64,000 nucleotides of DNA from an uncultured Paenibacillaceae bacterium (GTDB taxonomy: Bacteria > Bacillota > Bacilli > Aneurinibacillales > Aneurinibacillaceae). The stretch is taken from NCBI GenBank assembly GCA_946478845.1, contig CAMLDI010000001.1, positions 62,001-126,000 on the forward strand, given 5' to 3'. Of this stretch, positions 10,759 to 19,512 are shown piece after piece. The notes under the pieces are model-generated. The model was not told where the DNA came from, searched no databases, and worked only from the letters and a program-made list of their open reading frames with translations. The position numbers were made by a program, and so were the translations under genes. Each line of letters opens with the position of its first letter. Positions within the stretch are counted from its first letter, which is position 1.

Positions 10759-11732
10759 TGGAACATGGATTGGTTTCACCATTATTGTTTGAGTATGATT
10801 TAGTACCCCTTTCTGTTAAGTCAGTTGACCAGCGAAATTCCTGGTGCATTAAAACAGGGCATGGAGATTTTTTTTTCAAAAAATTGGAGGTTGGACATCA
10901 ACAAATAGTTGATACAGTTCAGAAGTTTTTAGTATTACAGAAATCGGGTTTTCCAGGTATGATTCCCTATGTAAAAACAAAGTATGGGGAAGATTTCATA
11001 GTTGCAGGAAAGGATAATTACGCTTTATTTCCCTGGGTTGAAAAGACCTGCGACATTCATGAATTAAAAAAATGGGAAGTAAAAGTATTAAAACAGCTGG
11101 CCCTTCTCCATAAATTAAGTGAAATAAAATCAGGGAGTGGAACGATCCCAGAAGAAATATTAAATGGGGTTAAAAATAAATGGGAAAACAGGGTAGAGGA
11201 ATTTAAATCCTTTCGCTTAAAAAATCATACACGAATTAATTCCCTTATTGAAGAAGGGCGGAAAAAAGCATTGCGCTTGTCCCATTTGGCAATCAATCGG
11301 TTAGATGAAATTAATCAATCCACCCATTTGGAGGGAACGATTCGCAGGGCAATTTGCCATGGCAGAATCAATCGAAAAAATATTATCGTAGGAAAGAATA
11401 AAAAAATATATTTTATAAATTTTGAAAAAGCAACAATGGACACACATGTGAAAGATTTAGCACTTTTTTTGCGCCGTTATGCCCCTTATATTCATTGGGA
11501 TCCTGTTGTGGGACATGAGTGGCTAAGAGGATATAATCAAGGTTTTCCCTTAACCCATGGGGAAAAATTATTGTTAGGCTGCTATCTTCTTTTTCCAGAA
11601 AGGGTCATTGGGGAAGTGCTCCAAAATGGAAAAAGTTCTTTGTTTCAACAAAAAGGATTCTATCAGTGGCAAAAAAGAGTAGAAGAACTGGGGGCAATTG
11701 AAAGGTTTGTGAAGACTATTACCTCTATTTAG
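10758..11732 (+). CDS. ysxE: YsxE-like spore coat (CotS family) protein
   Basis: A 324-aa member of the CotS/YsxE group of kinase-fold spore coat proteins. Visible signs are DNYALFPWVE (hinge, about residue 95), LKQLALLHKLS (about residue 115), and ICHGRINRKNIIV followed by IYFINFEKA (about residues 210-235), equivalent to the HxD...N and DFD motifs of aminoglycoside-phosphotransferase-like kinases. The catalytic Asp is replaced (HGR rather than HGD) and DFD reads NFE, so this looks like a pseudokinase. ATG 10758 follows GGAAGGG and overlaps the preceding stop. It fills the B. subtilis ysxE position after spoVID. Confidence 0.78.
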   Translation: MEHGLVSPLLFEYDLVPLSVKSVDQRNSWCIKTGHGDFFFKKLEVGHQQIVDTVQKFLVLQKSGFPGMIPYVKTKYGEDFIVAGKDNYALFPWVEKTCDIHELKKWEVKVLKQLALLHKLSEIKSGSGTIPEEILNGVKNKWENRVEEFKSFRLKNHTRINSLIEEGRKKALRLSHLAINRLDEINQSTHLEGTIRRAICHGRINRKNIIVGKNKKIYFINFEKATMDTHVKDLALFLRRYAPYIHWDPVVGHEWLRGYNQGFPLTHGEKLLLGCYLLFPERVIGEVLQNGKSSLFQQKGFYQWQKRVEELGAIERFVKTITSI

Positions 11733-11763
11733 CAATCATTCCATATAAAGAAAAGTCAAAAGT

Positions 11764-11787
11764 AAACACCCATTTGGGTGTTTTTTT
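11764..11787 (+). terminator. Rho-independent terminator after ysxE
   Basis: AAACACCC / GGGTGTTT stem with a four-base loop and a continuous T-run. It separates the spore-coat genes from the oxidase operon. Confidence 0.9.
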
Positions 11788-11814
11788 CGTCACAAAGTCG
11801 ACATTGTTTTTAGG

Positions 11815-11843
11815 TTGACCGGAGAACTTTGTCGATATATCCT
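11815..11843 (+). promoter_or_regulatory. Probable cbb3 oxidase promoter
   Basis: TTGACC at 11815, 17 bp, then TATCCT at 11838. The motif TGTCGAYWT occurs on opposite strands around it (minus strand near 11795, plus strand near 11830), which may be a regulator site. A long leader of about 75 bp precedes ccoN. Confidence 0.6.
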
Positions 11844-11924
11844 AAGAATGTGATGTACTTGTGAAGGAGAGACCACAAGTATAGAGCAAAAGTAAATATT
11901 ATATTAAAGGGGGAGGTTCACAAC

Positions 11925-13304
11925 ATGTTAAGCAATGCTCCATTTAGTACCGCTAAGAATTTCTGGTACTCATCCATTTTTTGGCTCATCATTTCGATGA
12001 TCGCCGGTCTTGTTGTGGCACTGAAACAAATCAGCCCTGATTTTCTCTACTTTCAAGGGGCAGACGGTTTGAATTTTGCGTTAACTTACGCTCACATTCG
12101 CATTATTCATACCAATGGTATTCTCCTGGCATGGTTATGTATGGCTATGGTAGGCGCAATGTTCTACATGGTTCCTAAACTTACTCGCACACCGCTCTGG
12201 AGTGAAAGATTAGGAAACTTGACTGCTTTAATCTGGAACCTTGCAATTGCAGCAGCTGTTGTTGTAATTGCATTAGGTTACTCTTCTGGTGTTGAATATG
12301 CTGAATTACCACTTATTCTTGACATCGGTGTTGCAATTTTAGCTGTTCTTTTATCTATTAACTTATTCATGACAATCGCAAAACGCCAAGAAAAGCAATT
12401 ATACGCTTCTATCTGGTACTTCACTGGTTCTTTAATCTGGTTACCTCTTGTTTACATCGTAGGTAACATTCCTTCTGCTCTTGTTGGTGGCGCAATGCAA
12501 GCCAACATGAACTGGTTCTATGGACATAACGTACTTGGCTTATGGTTCACCACTGTAGGTATTGGTCAAATTTACTTCTTATTGCCAAAAATCACTGGTA
12601 AACCATTATACAGCCATAAACTTTCTTTAATCGGTTTCTGGACAATCGCAACAATCTATGTATGGAACGGCCCTCACCATCTTGTAAACGGTCCGATTCC
12701 TGTATGGTTAATGAAGGCTGGTATCATTCCTTCTCTTCTCTTAATCATCCCTGTTTGGACAGTACTTGCTAACGTATTCGGAACTATGAAAGGTGTATGG
12801 CACCGCGTAGCTGAAGATGTTAACTTGAAATTCTTAGTAACTGCTTCAATTTTCTACATGATGGCTTGTTTACAAGGACCTTTCCAATCCTTAATGCAAG
12901 TATCTGCTGTAGTTAAGTTCTCCCACTGGGTAGTAGGGCATGCTCACATGGCGCCTTTCGCAGCATTCTCATTCGTATGTTTCGTAACTATTTACTATGC
13001 AGTACCACGCCTCACTGGCCGTAATATTTACAGCAAAGCTTTAATGAACTGGCACTACTATATGTCAGTAATCGGTTTCTTAATGTTCGCATTTACTCTT
13101 TGGATTGCTGGGGTAATTCAAGGTTTCGCTTGGATGGACGGAACTCCATTTATGGAAACTGTTGAAACAGTACGTACCCTTGTAGTATTCCGTGCCGTTG
13201 GCGGTACATTAATGATTCTTGGTCAATGCTTCTTTGCTTATAACATTTGGAAAACAGTTAAGAGCGGAACTAAAATTTCTACAGAAGAAAATGCAGCCGC
13301 TTAA
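11925..13304 (+). CDS. ccoN: cbb3-type cytochrome c oxidase subunit I
   Basis: Catalytic subunit of a high-affinity haem-copper oxidase that reduces oxygen to water and pumps protons. About twelve membrane segments are visible. Candidate haem and copper ligands are the His residues in YAHIRIIHTNG (about residue 60), NWFYGHNVLGLWFT (about residue 195), PHHLVNGP (about residue 245) and VVGHAHMAPFAAF (about residue 340). GGGGGAGG precedes ATG 11925. At 459 aa it is typical of CcoN. Codon use is more biased toward C-ending codons than in neighbours, consistent with strong expression. First gene of a compact operon inserted between ysxE and valS. Confidence 0.95.
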   Translation: MLSNAPFSTAKNFWYSSIFWLIISMIAGLVVALKQISPDFLYFQGADGLNFALTYAHIRIIHTNGILLAWLCMAMVGAMFYMVPKLTRTPLWSERLGNLTALIWNLAIAAAVVVIALGYSSGVEYAELPLILDIGVAILAVLLSINLFMTIAKRQEKQLYASIWYFTGSLIWLPLVYIVGNIPSALVGGAMQANMNWFYGHNVLGLWFTTVGIGQIYFLLPKITGKPLYSHKLSLIGFWTIATIYVWNGPHHLVNGPIPVWLMKAGIIPSLLLIIPVWTVLANVFGTMKGVWHRVAEDVNLKFLVTASIFYMMACLQGPFQSLMQVSAVVKFSHWVVGHAHMAPFAAFSFVCFVTIYYAVPRLTGRNIYSKALMNWHYYMSVIGFLMFAFTLWIAGVIQGFAWMDGTPFMETVETVRTLVVFRAVGGTLMILGQCFFAYNIWKTVKSGTKISTEENAAA

Positions 13305-13355
13305 TCCATATCAGGATATTCACCCTGAAATAAACACACGGGGAGGGAATTATAA

Positions 13356-13871
13356 ATGGTAGAAAGAAGTGCTTTGGCAATATATATTGCTGCCATTGTC
13401 TTGTTCATGATGGGTGCATTTGCAACATTGATTCTCCCATTTTTCGATCCAGACATGACAACACCTACCGCCAATGCTGAAGCGAGAAATTATGCTCCAG
13501 ATTCTGCTGAAGCTAAAGGCCGTTTGGTTTATATTGCAAATGGTTGTAATACTTGCCATACTCAATATGTTCGTCCAGTTAAAGCTGACGTTGCTATGAA
13601 CCTTGGACCAGTAACGGTTCCTGGGGATTATGTATATGATAAACCACATTTATTCGGTTCTAACCGTACCGGTCCAGACCTTATGTGGGTAGGTTCTCGT
13701 ACTAACGCACAATGGAACTATCAACACTTGAAAAATCCACAACAATTAGTTCCTGGCTCTATTATGCCTAAATACGATTATCTTTCTGAAGATGACCTTA
13801 ATAACCTTGTTGCTTACTTGATGAGCTTAAAACCAGCTACTAATGCACAAGCAGCAGCATTTAACAAATAA
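13356..13871 (+). CDS. ccoO: cbb3-type oxidase mono-haem cytochrome c subunit II
   Basis: Membrane-anchored c-type cytochrome that passes electrons to CcoN. One N-terminal membrane segment (about residues 8-28) is followed by a single haem-binding motif NGCNTCHTQYVRP (about residues 66-78), the RTGPDLMWVGSR segment characteristic of CcoO, and a distal Met ligand in PGSIMPKYDYL. At 171 aa it is somewhat shorter than proteobacterial CcoO. GGGGAGGG lies upstream. It lies 51 bp after ccoN and 20 bp before the third gene. Confidence 0.92.
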   Translation: MVERSALAIYIAAIVLFMMGAFATLILPFFDPDMTTPTANAEARNYAPDSAEAKGRLVYIANGCNTCHTQYVRPVKADVAMNLGPVTVPGDYVYDKPHLFGSNRTGPDLMWVGSRTNAQWNYQHLKNPQQLVPGSIMPKYDYLSEDDLNNLVAYLMSLKPATNAQAAAFNK

Positions 13872-13891
13872 AAAGGAGGCGAAGATACGCT

Positions 13892-14302
13892 ATGTCTAAT
13901 CAAGAAAATCACATTGAAGAAGTCAATGGCATGAAACAAGGTCATGGTAAAGTTCCTCGCTTTCTGATTATTGTGTATGCTGCACTAGCATGCTGGGCTG
14001 TATTCTATGCATTGACTGCTAAAGGGATTGATGAAACCAAAACAACCGCGGCCGAACCAGCTGGCGTTAGTGCTGAAGCAGGAAAAGTGCTTATGGGTCA
14101 AAGCTGTGCACTCTGTCATGGCCAAAACTACAAAGGCGGTTTGGGACCAACCCTTGCTAATGTAGCTCAAACTAAAGGCGATGAATATGTTACTAACATA
14201 TTGAAAAACGGTGGCGTTACAATGCAAGCCGTTGCTACACAAAACAATTGGACAGATGACCAAATTAAATCTGTTCTCGCAGCAATGAAAGAAATTAAAT
14301 AA
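13892..14302 (+). CDS. Membrane-anchored mono-haem cytochrome c (CcoP-like, reduced)
   Basis: A 136-aa protein with a cytoplasmic N-terminus, one membrane anchor (about residues 24-44) and one cytochrome c domain: the GQSCALCHGQNYKGG haem motif (about residue 70) and a likely axial Met in NGGVTMQAV. It occupies the ccoP position, but CcoP normally carries two haems and about 290 aa, so this is a minimal one-haem version. AAAAGGAGGCG precedes ATG 13892. A separate ccoQ is not seen in the usual place. Role inferred: electron entry subunit of the oxidase. Confidence 0.85.
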   Translation: MSNQENHIEEVNGMKQGHGKVPRFLIIVYAALACWAVFYALTAKGIDETKTTAAEPAGVSAEAGKVLMGQSCALCHGQNYKGGLGPTLANVAQTKGDEYVTNILKNGGVTMQAVATQNNWTDDQIKSVLAAMKEIK

Positions 14303-14312
14303 TTTCTTTGAT

Positions 14313-14349
14313 AAAAGGGCTGGTGGCTATTCGCCACTGGCCTTTTTTC
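14313..14349 (+). terminator. Terminator of the oxidase operon
   Basis: Imperfect stem AAAGGGCTGGTGGC / GCCACTGGCCTTT with a short loop and a T-run. Confidence 0.85.
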
Positions 14350-14389
14350 TTTAAGCGCTCTGGAATTACTTACCAAGTTTTTTGTTGCC

Positions 14390-14419
14390 TTTACGCTTTA
14401 TCGAGATTATGGGTATAAT
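14390..14419 (+). promoter_or_regulatory. Probable promoter for the small ORF and ABC exporter
   Basis: TTTACG at 14390, 18 bp, TATAAT at 14414. It lies directly after the oxidase terminator and 36 bp before the next possible start. Confidence 0.6.
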
Positions 14420-14455
14420 AACGATGTTACTAATTAATATAGTGTGGTGATACGT

Positions 14456-14557
14456 ATGTTAGATAATCCGGTACGAATTTTTTATTATATTATTTGGATT
14501 ATTGTAATCTCTGCCTTAGTGATCACAACGATTAGAATTATTACGAAACGGGATTAA
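14456..14557 (+). CDS. 33-aa single-pass membrane peptide (candidate)
   Basis: ATG 14456 to TAA 14557 encodes MLDNPVRIFYYIIW... with about 20 hydrophobic residues and a basic C-terminus (RIITKRD). GTGGTGAT lies 4 bp upstream and a good promoter (TATAAT 14414) precedes it; no other gene fills this space. CcoQ/FixQ proteins of cbb3 oxidases are small single-pass peptides of comparable kind, but this one has its own promoter and lies outside the oxidase terminator. It could equally be a leader peptide or a small partner of the ABC exporter 47 bp downstream. No homology is claimed. Confidence 0.5.
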   Translation: MLDNPVRIFYYIIWIIVISALVITTIRIITKRD

Positions 14558-14604
14558 TCTTTACTACAACAACCAGGAGATTAGACAGGATTTGGGGTGA
14601 AGAG

Positions 14605-15807
14605 ATGAAAAATTTATCCACAGTGGCAAGACGTAACTTAAAACGAAAAATGTCCAGGACGGTCATGCTTGCAGGCAGTGCTGCGATTACTGCATTTATT
14701 TTATTTACTAGTTATTTTTTCGTTTTTTCTATGGAAAGAAGCATTGACGCCAGTTCTAACCGTCTTGGTGCAGATTTAATGATTGTGCCTAAAGGATATG
14801 GAGGACAGGCAGGGGATATGATTGTTTCGGGAACAGCAACAAAATTTTATATGCCTGCAGATATCTTAGATAAAATAAAAACCATCAGTGAAGTTAAACA
14901 AGCTTCACCGCAAATTTATATGGAAACACTCCCTCTTGTATGTTGCCAGGTTGAAGGGAATTTCCCTGTAGTTGCTTTTGATCCGAAAACAGATTTTACA
15001 ATTAAGAGTTGGCTTGCAATGGATAAAGAGTTTGGCAAATATGATTATATTGCTGGAGCAGATGCTGGCGGAGCAAATTATCTTTATGCCATGGATAACC
15101 CGGCTATGGAAGAAACCACTGTTATGTTTGAGAAAGAATTTGTTATGAGAATTCCTCTATTCCCAACAGGAATGGGTACAGATAAAACTATTTTTATTCA
15201 TATCGATGCAGCGAAAGAAGTAAATGCAGGAAATAAATATTTCCCTGAAAATAGCGTTTCCATGATCTTAGTGAAAACCCAACCGGGGATGCAAGAGTTT
15301 GTTAAACGGCAGATTGAACGAATGAACCTTGATGTAGATGTGGTAGTAGGTTCAGGGTTAAAAGAAACCGTTGAAAAACAAGTATTGCCTGTAAAAGCAC
15401 TAAGTTATATCATGATTGGACTTGTAATCGTGATGAGCGCCCTGCAGGTGGCTACTATGTTTACAGCTCTTATTAGCGAAAGAAAAAAAGAAATTGGCAT
15501 GTTACGTGCAATGGGAGCATCTAGAGGTGTAACCTTTAGAATACTTCTTATGGAAGCAGGTTTAGCATCTTTTATCGGTGCAGCCATTGGTTCACTTCTT
15601 GGCGGTGCCGCTTTATATGATAATAAAACGTTGATTTTCCAATTGCTGCAATTGCCTATGCTTTTCCCAGACTGGCCTACTGGACTATTAATCGGAAGTG
15701 TTGCCACAGCCTTTACAACAATCATTGCTGTGGTTGCTGCCTATTTCCCTGTTCGTTCTACATTAAAACTGCAGCCATATGAAGCCATTCGGGAAGGTGA
15801 ATACTAG
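14605..15807 (+). CDS. FtsX/MacB-type ABC transporter permease
   Basis: Membrane component of a MacB/LolCE-like ABC exporter. An N-terminal membrane helix (about residues 18-40) is followed by a large extracytoplasmic domain (about residues 45-260) and the C-terminal FtsX domain with three helices (about residues 268-395; SERKKEIGMLRAMGASRG is the characteristic cytoplasmic loop). The outer domain carries a vicinal Cys pair in ETLPLVCCQVEGNF and the AFDPKTDFTIKSWL segment; I associate this combination with a subfamily of unknown substrate. ATG 14605 follows GGGGTGAAGAG. It overlaps the ATPase gene by 1 bp. Confidence 0.85.
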   Translation: MKNLSTVARRNLKRKMSRTVMLAGSAAITAFILFTSYFFVFSMERSIDASSNRLGADLMIVPKGYGGQAGDMIVSGTATKFYMPADILDKIKTISEVKQASPQIYMETLPLVCCQVEGNFPVVAFDPKTDFTIKSWLAMDKEFGKYDYIAGADAGGANYLYAMDNPAMEETTVMFEKEFVMRIPLFPTGMGTDKTIFIHIDAAKEVNAGNKYFPENSVSMILVKTQPGMQEFVKRQIERMNLDVDVVVGSGLKETVEKQVLPVKALSYIMIGLVIVMSALQVATMFTALISERKKEIGMLRAMGASRGVTFRILLMEAGLASFIGAAIGSLLGGAALYDNKTLIFQLLQLPMLFPDWPTGLLIGSVATAFTTIIAVVAAYFPVRSTLKLQPYEAIREGEY

Positions 15808-16478
15808 TGATCCGTTTAGAAAATGTTACAAAAACCTATCGAATTGGACATGAAAAGAAAATTCAGGCACTATTTGAAATTAATGTGACCATTCAACCCG
15901 GAGATTTTATTTCTGTTGTGGGTCCATCAGGAAGCGGAAAATCAACATTTTTAGCGCTGGCAGGATTGTTAGAGCGTCCAAATGAAGGAAATGTGTATTT
16001 TGATGAGAAAGAAGTCGCCCATTTAAAAGATAAACTAAAAGCGAAAATTAGAGCTGAAAAGTGCGGTTTTGTTTTTCAGTTTCCTAGCCTGATTCCTACA
16101 TTAAATGCATTAGAAAACGTAATATTGCCTAAAACACTTGACAGGACCTTTACCCCAAAAGATTTAGAACGGGGAAAAGAGTTGCTATTACATGTTGGCC
16201 TTGAAGATAAGGTGGAAAATCTTCCTTATCAAATGAGTGGGGGAGAACAGCGAAGGGTTGCGTTAGCCAGAGCCTTAATAAATGAACCCGAGTATATATT
16301 AGCTGATGAACCTACTGGTGCAGTGGATGAAGAAAATGCCAATATTATTATTGATCTTTTTAAGGATTGGAATAAAGCGGGAAAAACTATCATTATGGTT
16401 ACTCACGATATGAAATTGGCGAAACAGGCCAGCCGTTTGATTTATATTGAAAAGGGAAAAATAATCCGGGAAGAATAA
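15807..16478 (+). CDS. ABC transporter ATP-binding protein (LolD/MacB type)
   Basis: Energises the permease encoded immediately upstream; the GTG start at 15807 overlaps the permease stop by 1 bp. Motifs: Walker A GPSGSGKST (about residue 38), Q-loop in FVFQFPSLIP, signature MSGGEQRRVALARAL (about residue 143), Walker B ILADEPTGAVD, and switch His in MVTHDMKLA. The 223-aa length and EPTGAVD motif place it with the lipoprotein/macrolide exporter class. Substrate unknown; proximity to the oxidase is suggestive only. Confidence 0.92.
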   Translation: MIRLENVTKTYRIGHEKKIQALFEINVTIQPGDFISVVGPSGSGKSTFLALAGLLERPNEGNVYFDEKEVAHLKDKLKAKIRAEKCGFVFQFPSLIPTLNALENVILPKTLDRTFTPKDLERGKELLLHVGLEDKVENLPYQMSGGEQRRVALARALINEPEYILADEPTGAVDEENANIIIDLFKDWNKAGKTIIMVTHDMKLAKQASRLIYIEKGKIIREE

Positions 16479-16486
16479 AGGGATAG

Positions 16487-16516
16487 TTGACTATTATGAT
16501 TCAAACTGGGTAGAAT
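16487..16516 (+). promoter_or_regulatory. valS promoter
   Basis: TTGACT at 16487, 18 bp, TAGAAT at 16511, placed upstream of the T-box leader. Confidence 0.6.
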
Positions 16517-16554
16517 AATAACGTTACAAGTAAAAATAGTAGAATGCTATGAAA

Positions 16555-16790
16555 AGGAAGAGTAGATCAGTAAGTCATTACAGAGAGCGGACGGATGGTG
16601 GAAAGTCCGTATGAATTCTTACGATTGAAGGTAGCCTTCGAGCAGTTGGTTTGAATTGTTTAGTAGAACCAAACCGGATTCAATCCGTTATCATGTCCAA
16701 GTGAGTCTTCCATGCAGGAGACTAACAAAGGTGGTACCGCGAAATCAACTCCTTCGTCCTTTGAATAATAGGATAAAGGAGTTTTTTATT
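16555..16790 (+). promoter_or_regulatory. T-box riboswitch controlling valS
   Basis: This leader fills the 371-bp gap before valS. It senses uncharged tRNA and then prevents termination. The T-box core AAGGTGGTACCGCG sits at 16728-16741. The terminator follows at 16747-16788 (AACTCCTT / AAGGAGTT stem and T-run). In stem I the segment GAAGGTAGCCTTCGAG has GTA where T-box specifier codons normally lie, matching tRNA-Val(UAC). Assignment of the exact specifier is by eye. Confidence 0.93.
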
Positions 16791-16849
16791 TGAGGTAGAT
16801 AAGAACTTATCAATTTGCCAGGTTGATGAAAAAAGGTTGGAGGGAGATT

Positions 16850-19504
16850 ATGACTACGGAAAAAAAAGAAATGCCTACAAAATATGATCCAAAACAAGCT
16901 GAAGAAAAATGGTATCCTTTTTGGAGGGACAATGGGTATTTTAAAGCTCATGGGGATCAAGACAAAGAACCTTTTACTATTGTAATCCCACCCCCAAATG
17001 TAACGGGAAATTTACATATCGGACATGCTTTAAATAATACCTTGCAGGATATTATGACTCGTTTTAAACGGATGCAAGGTTATGACGCTTTATGGTTGCC
17101 AGGGATGGACCATGCGGGAATTGCGACCCAGGCCAGAGTTGAGGGCATGTTAAGAGAACAAGGAATCTCACGTTATGACCTTGGACGTGAAAAGTTTGTG
17201 GAAACTGTTTGGGAATGGAAAGAAAAATATGCCCAAATTATACGTGACCAATGGACAAAAATGGGCTTGTCCCTGGATTATAGCAGGGAGCGATTTACTT
17301 TAGATGAGGGGTTATCCCGAGCTGTACGGGAAGTGTTTGTGCGCCTCTATGAAAAAGGCCTCATTTATCGCGGCAAATATATCATCAACTGGGACCCGGC
17401 TACAAGAACAGCCTTATCAGATATAGAAGTGGAATATAAAGAAGTAAAAGGTGCTTTCTATCATCTGCGTTATCCATTAACGGATGGCAGTGGGTTTATT
17501 GAGGTAGCAACCACAAGACCTGAAACCATGCTTGGCGATACTGCTGTTGCTGTTCATCCAGAAGATGAAAGATATCAGCATTTAATAGGGAAGACAGTGC
17601 TTCTTCCTATAGTAAATAGAGAAATTCCTATTATTGCAGATGATTATGTAGACAAAGAATTTGGAAGTGGTGCAGTGAAAATTACTCCTGCCCATGACCC
17701 CAATGACTTTGAAGTTGGTCTGCGCCATAACCTGGAACAAATTATCGTTATGGATGAATCAGGAAAAATGAATGCAAAGGCGGGCATTTATCAGGGGCAG
17801 GACCGTTTTGAATGTCGGAAAAATATCATTAAGGATTTAGATGAACAGGGTCTGCTCATAAAAATTGAAGAACATATTCATTCTGTTGGGCATAGCGAAC
17901 GAAGTGGGGCTGTTGTTGAACCTTATTTATCAACCCAATGGTTTGTTAAAATGGCTCCTTTAGCTGAGCAAGCCATTGAGGATGCCCATAAGAAACAGGG
18001 AGTAACATTTGTACCTGACCGTTTTGAAAAAATATATCTGCACTGGATTGAGAATGTTAGAGATTGGTGCATCTCACGGCAATTATGGTGGGGCCATCGA
18101 ATTCCAGCCTGGTATTGTGAAGATTGCGGGGAAATGATTGTATCCCGAGAAGATGCCCACACCTGTCCTTCTTGTAAAAGTACGAATTTAAAACAGGATC
18201 AAGATGTACTGGATACCTGGTTTAGTTCTGCCCTTTGGCCATTTTCTACCCTTGGTTGGCCGGATCAAACAGAGGATTTAAAACATTTCTATCCTACAGA
18301 TGTGTTGGTAACTGGATACGATATTATTTATTTCTGGGTTGCCCGCATGATTTTTACAGCGTTGGAATTCACAGAAGAAAATCCTTTTAAATACGTTTTA
18401 ATTACTGGCCTTGTTCGTGATTCAGAAGGCAGAAAAATGTCAAAATCCCTTGGCAATGGGGTAGATCCTATGGAAGTGATTGATAAGTATGGAGCCGATG
18501 CCATGCGGTATATGCTATCCACAGGATGCACCCCTGGAAATGATTTAAGATTCCGTTGGGAACGGGTGGAAATGGCACGAAACTTCGCTAATAAAATTTG
18601 GAATGCTTCCCGTTTTGCCTTAATGAATATGGAAGGTTTCACTGTTGATCAAATCAACATTAAAGATCATTTAACGATTGCAGATAAGTGGATTCTTCAT
18701 CGTTTAAATGAAACAGTACAAGAAACCACCCGTCTTCTTGATATTTTTGAATATGGAGAAGTTGGCCGAGTACTTTACAACTTTATTTGGGATGACCTGT
18801 GTGACTGGTATATTGAAGTTGCTAAATTGCCTTTATATGGACAGGATGAAGGAGCTAAGAACACTACACGTTCTGTTCTTGCTTATGTTCTTGATCAAAC
18901 CATGCGTTTACTGCATCCATTTATGCCATTTGTTTCTGAAGAAATCTGGCAACATTTGCCCCATGAAGGGGAAAGCCTCATTGTTGCTTCCTGGCCGAAG
19001 GCAGATGATTCTTTTGTGAATCCAGAAGCAGTAGAACAAATGAACCTTCTCATGGATATTATTCGTCAGGTAAGAAATATACGGGCAGAAGTGAATGTTC
19101 CATTAAGCAAAAAAATCGAGATTATGATTCGCCCATCCAATGAAACAATCCTTAATTATTTAGCTGCAGGCCAATCTTATATTGAACGTTTCTGTAATCC
19201 AGAAAAACTGGAAATTAACGTAGGAATTGAAGCTCCTGATAAAGCTGTTTCAGCGGTTGTTAGTGGGGCGGAAATTTACTTGCCTCTTGCCGGGCTCATC
19301 GATATTGAAAAAGAATTAGTCCGTTTGGAAAAAGAATTGGCTAATTTGCAAGGTGAAGTGGATCGGGTACAAAAGAAACTTAATAATGCTAATTTCGTTT
19401 CTCGTGCTCCGGAGCATGTAGTTAATGAAGAAAGGGCAAAAGAAAAAGACTACATGGATAAACGGGATAAAGTTTTAGCACGAATTAATGAATTAAAAGG
19501 GTGA
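16850..19504 (+). CDS. valS: Valyl-tRNA synthetase
   Basis: Class I synthetase charging tRNA-Val. ATG 16850 follows GGAGGGAG; an in-frame ATG at 16823 is less well placed. Motifs: HIGH-type NLHIGHALN (about residue 50), the editing domain with [19 protein letters not shown] (about residue 225), the KMSKS loop (about residue 530) and a C-terminal coiled coil rich in Lys/Glu ([19 protein letters not shown]). Zinc-ligand-like Cys pairs occur at CEDCGEMI and CPSCKS. Length 884 aa is usual. Controlled by the preceding T-box and overlapping folC in one plausible start choice. Confidence 0.98.
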   Translation: MTTEKKEMPTKYDPKQAEEKWYPFWRDNGYFKAHGDQDKEPFTIVIPPPNVTGNLHIGHALNNTLQDIMTRFKRMQGYDALWLPGMDHAGIATQARVEGMLREQGISRYDLGREKFVETVWEWKEKYAQIIRDQWTKMGLSLDYSRERFTLDEGLSRAVREVFVRLYEKGLIYRGKYIINWDPATRTALSDIEVEYKEVKGAFYHLRYPLTDGSGFIEVATTRPETMLGDTAVAVHPEDERYQHLIGKTVLLPIVNREIPIIADDYVDKEFGSGAVKITPAHDPNDFEVGLRHNLEQIIVMDESGKMNAKAGIYQGQDRFECRKNIIKDLDEQGLLIKIEEHIHSVGHSERSGAVVEPYLSTQWFVKMAPLAEQAIEDAHKKQGVTFVPDRFEKIYLHWIENVRDWCISRQLWWGHRIPAWYCEDCGEMIVSREDAHTCPSCKSTNLKQDQDVLDTWFSSALWPFSTLGWPDQTEDLKHFYPTDVLVTGYDIIYFWVARMIFTALEFTEENPFKYVLITGLVRDSEGRKMSKSLGNGVDPMEVIDKYGADAMRYMLSTGCTPGNDLRFRWERVEMARNFANKIWNASRFALMNMEGFTVDQINIKDHLTIADKWILHRLNETVQETTRLLDIFEYGEVGRVLYNFIWDDLCDWYIEVAKLPLYGQDEGAKNTTRSVLAYVLDQTMRLLHPFMPFVSEEIWQHLPHEGESLIVASWPKADDSFVNPEAVEQMNLLMDIIRQVRNIRAEVNVPLSKKIEIMIRPSNETILNYLAAGQSYIERFCNPEKLEINVGIEAPDKAVSAVVSGAEIYLPLAGLIDIEKELVRLEKELANLQGEVDRVQKKLNNANFVSRAPEHVVNEERAKEKDYMDKRDKVLARINELKG

Positions 19505-19512
19505 GGCAATAC

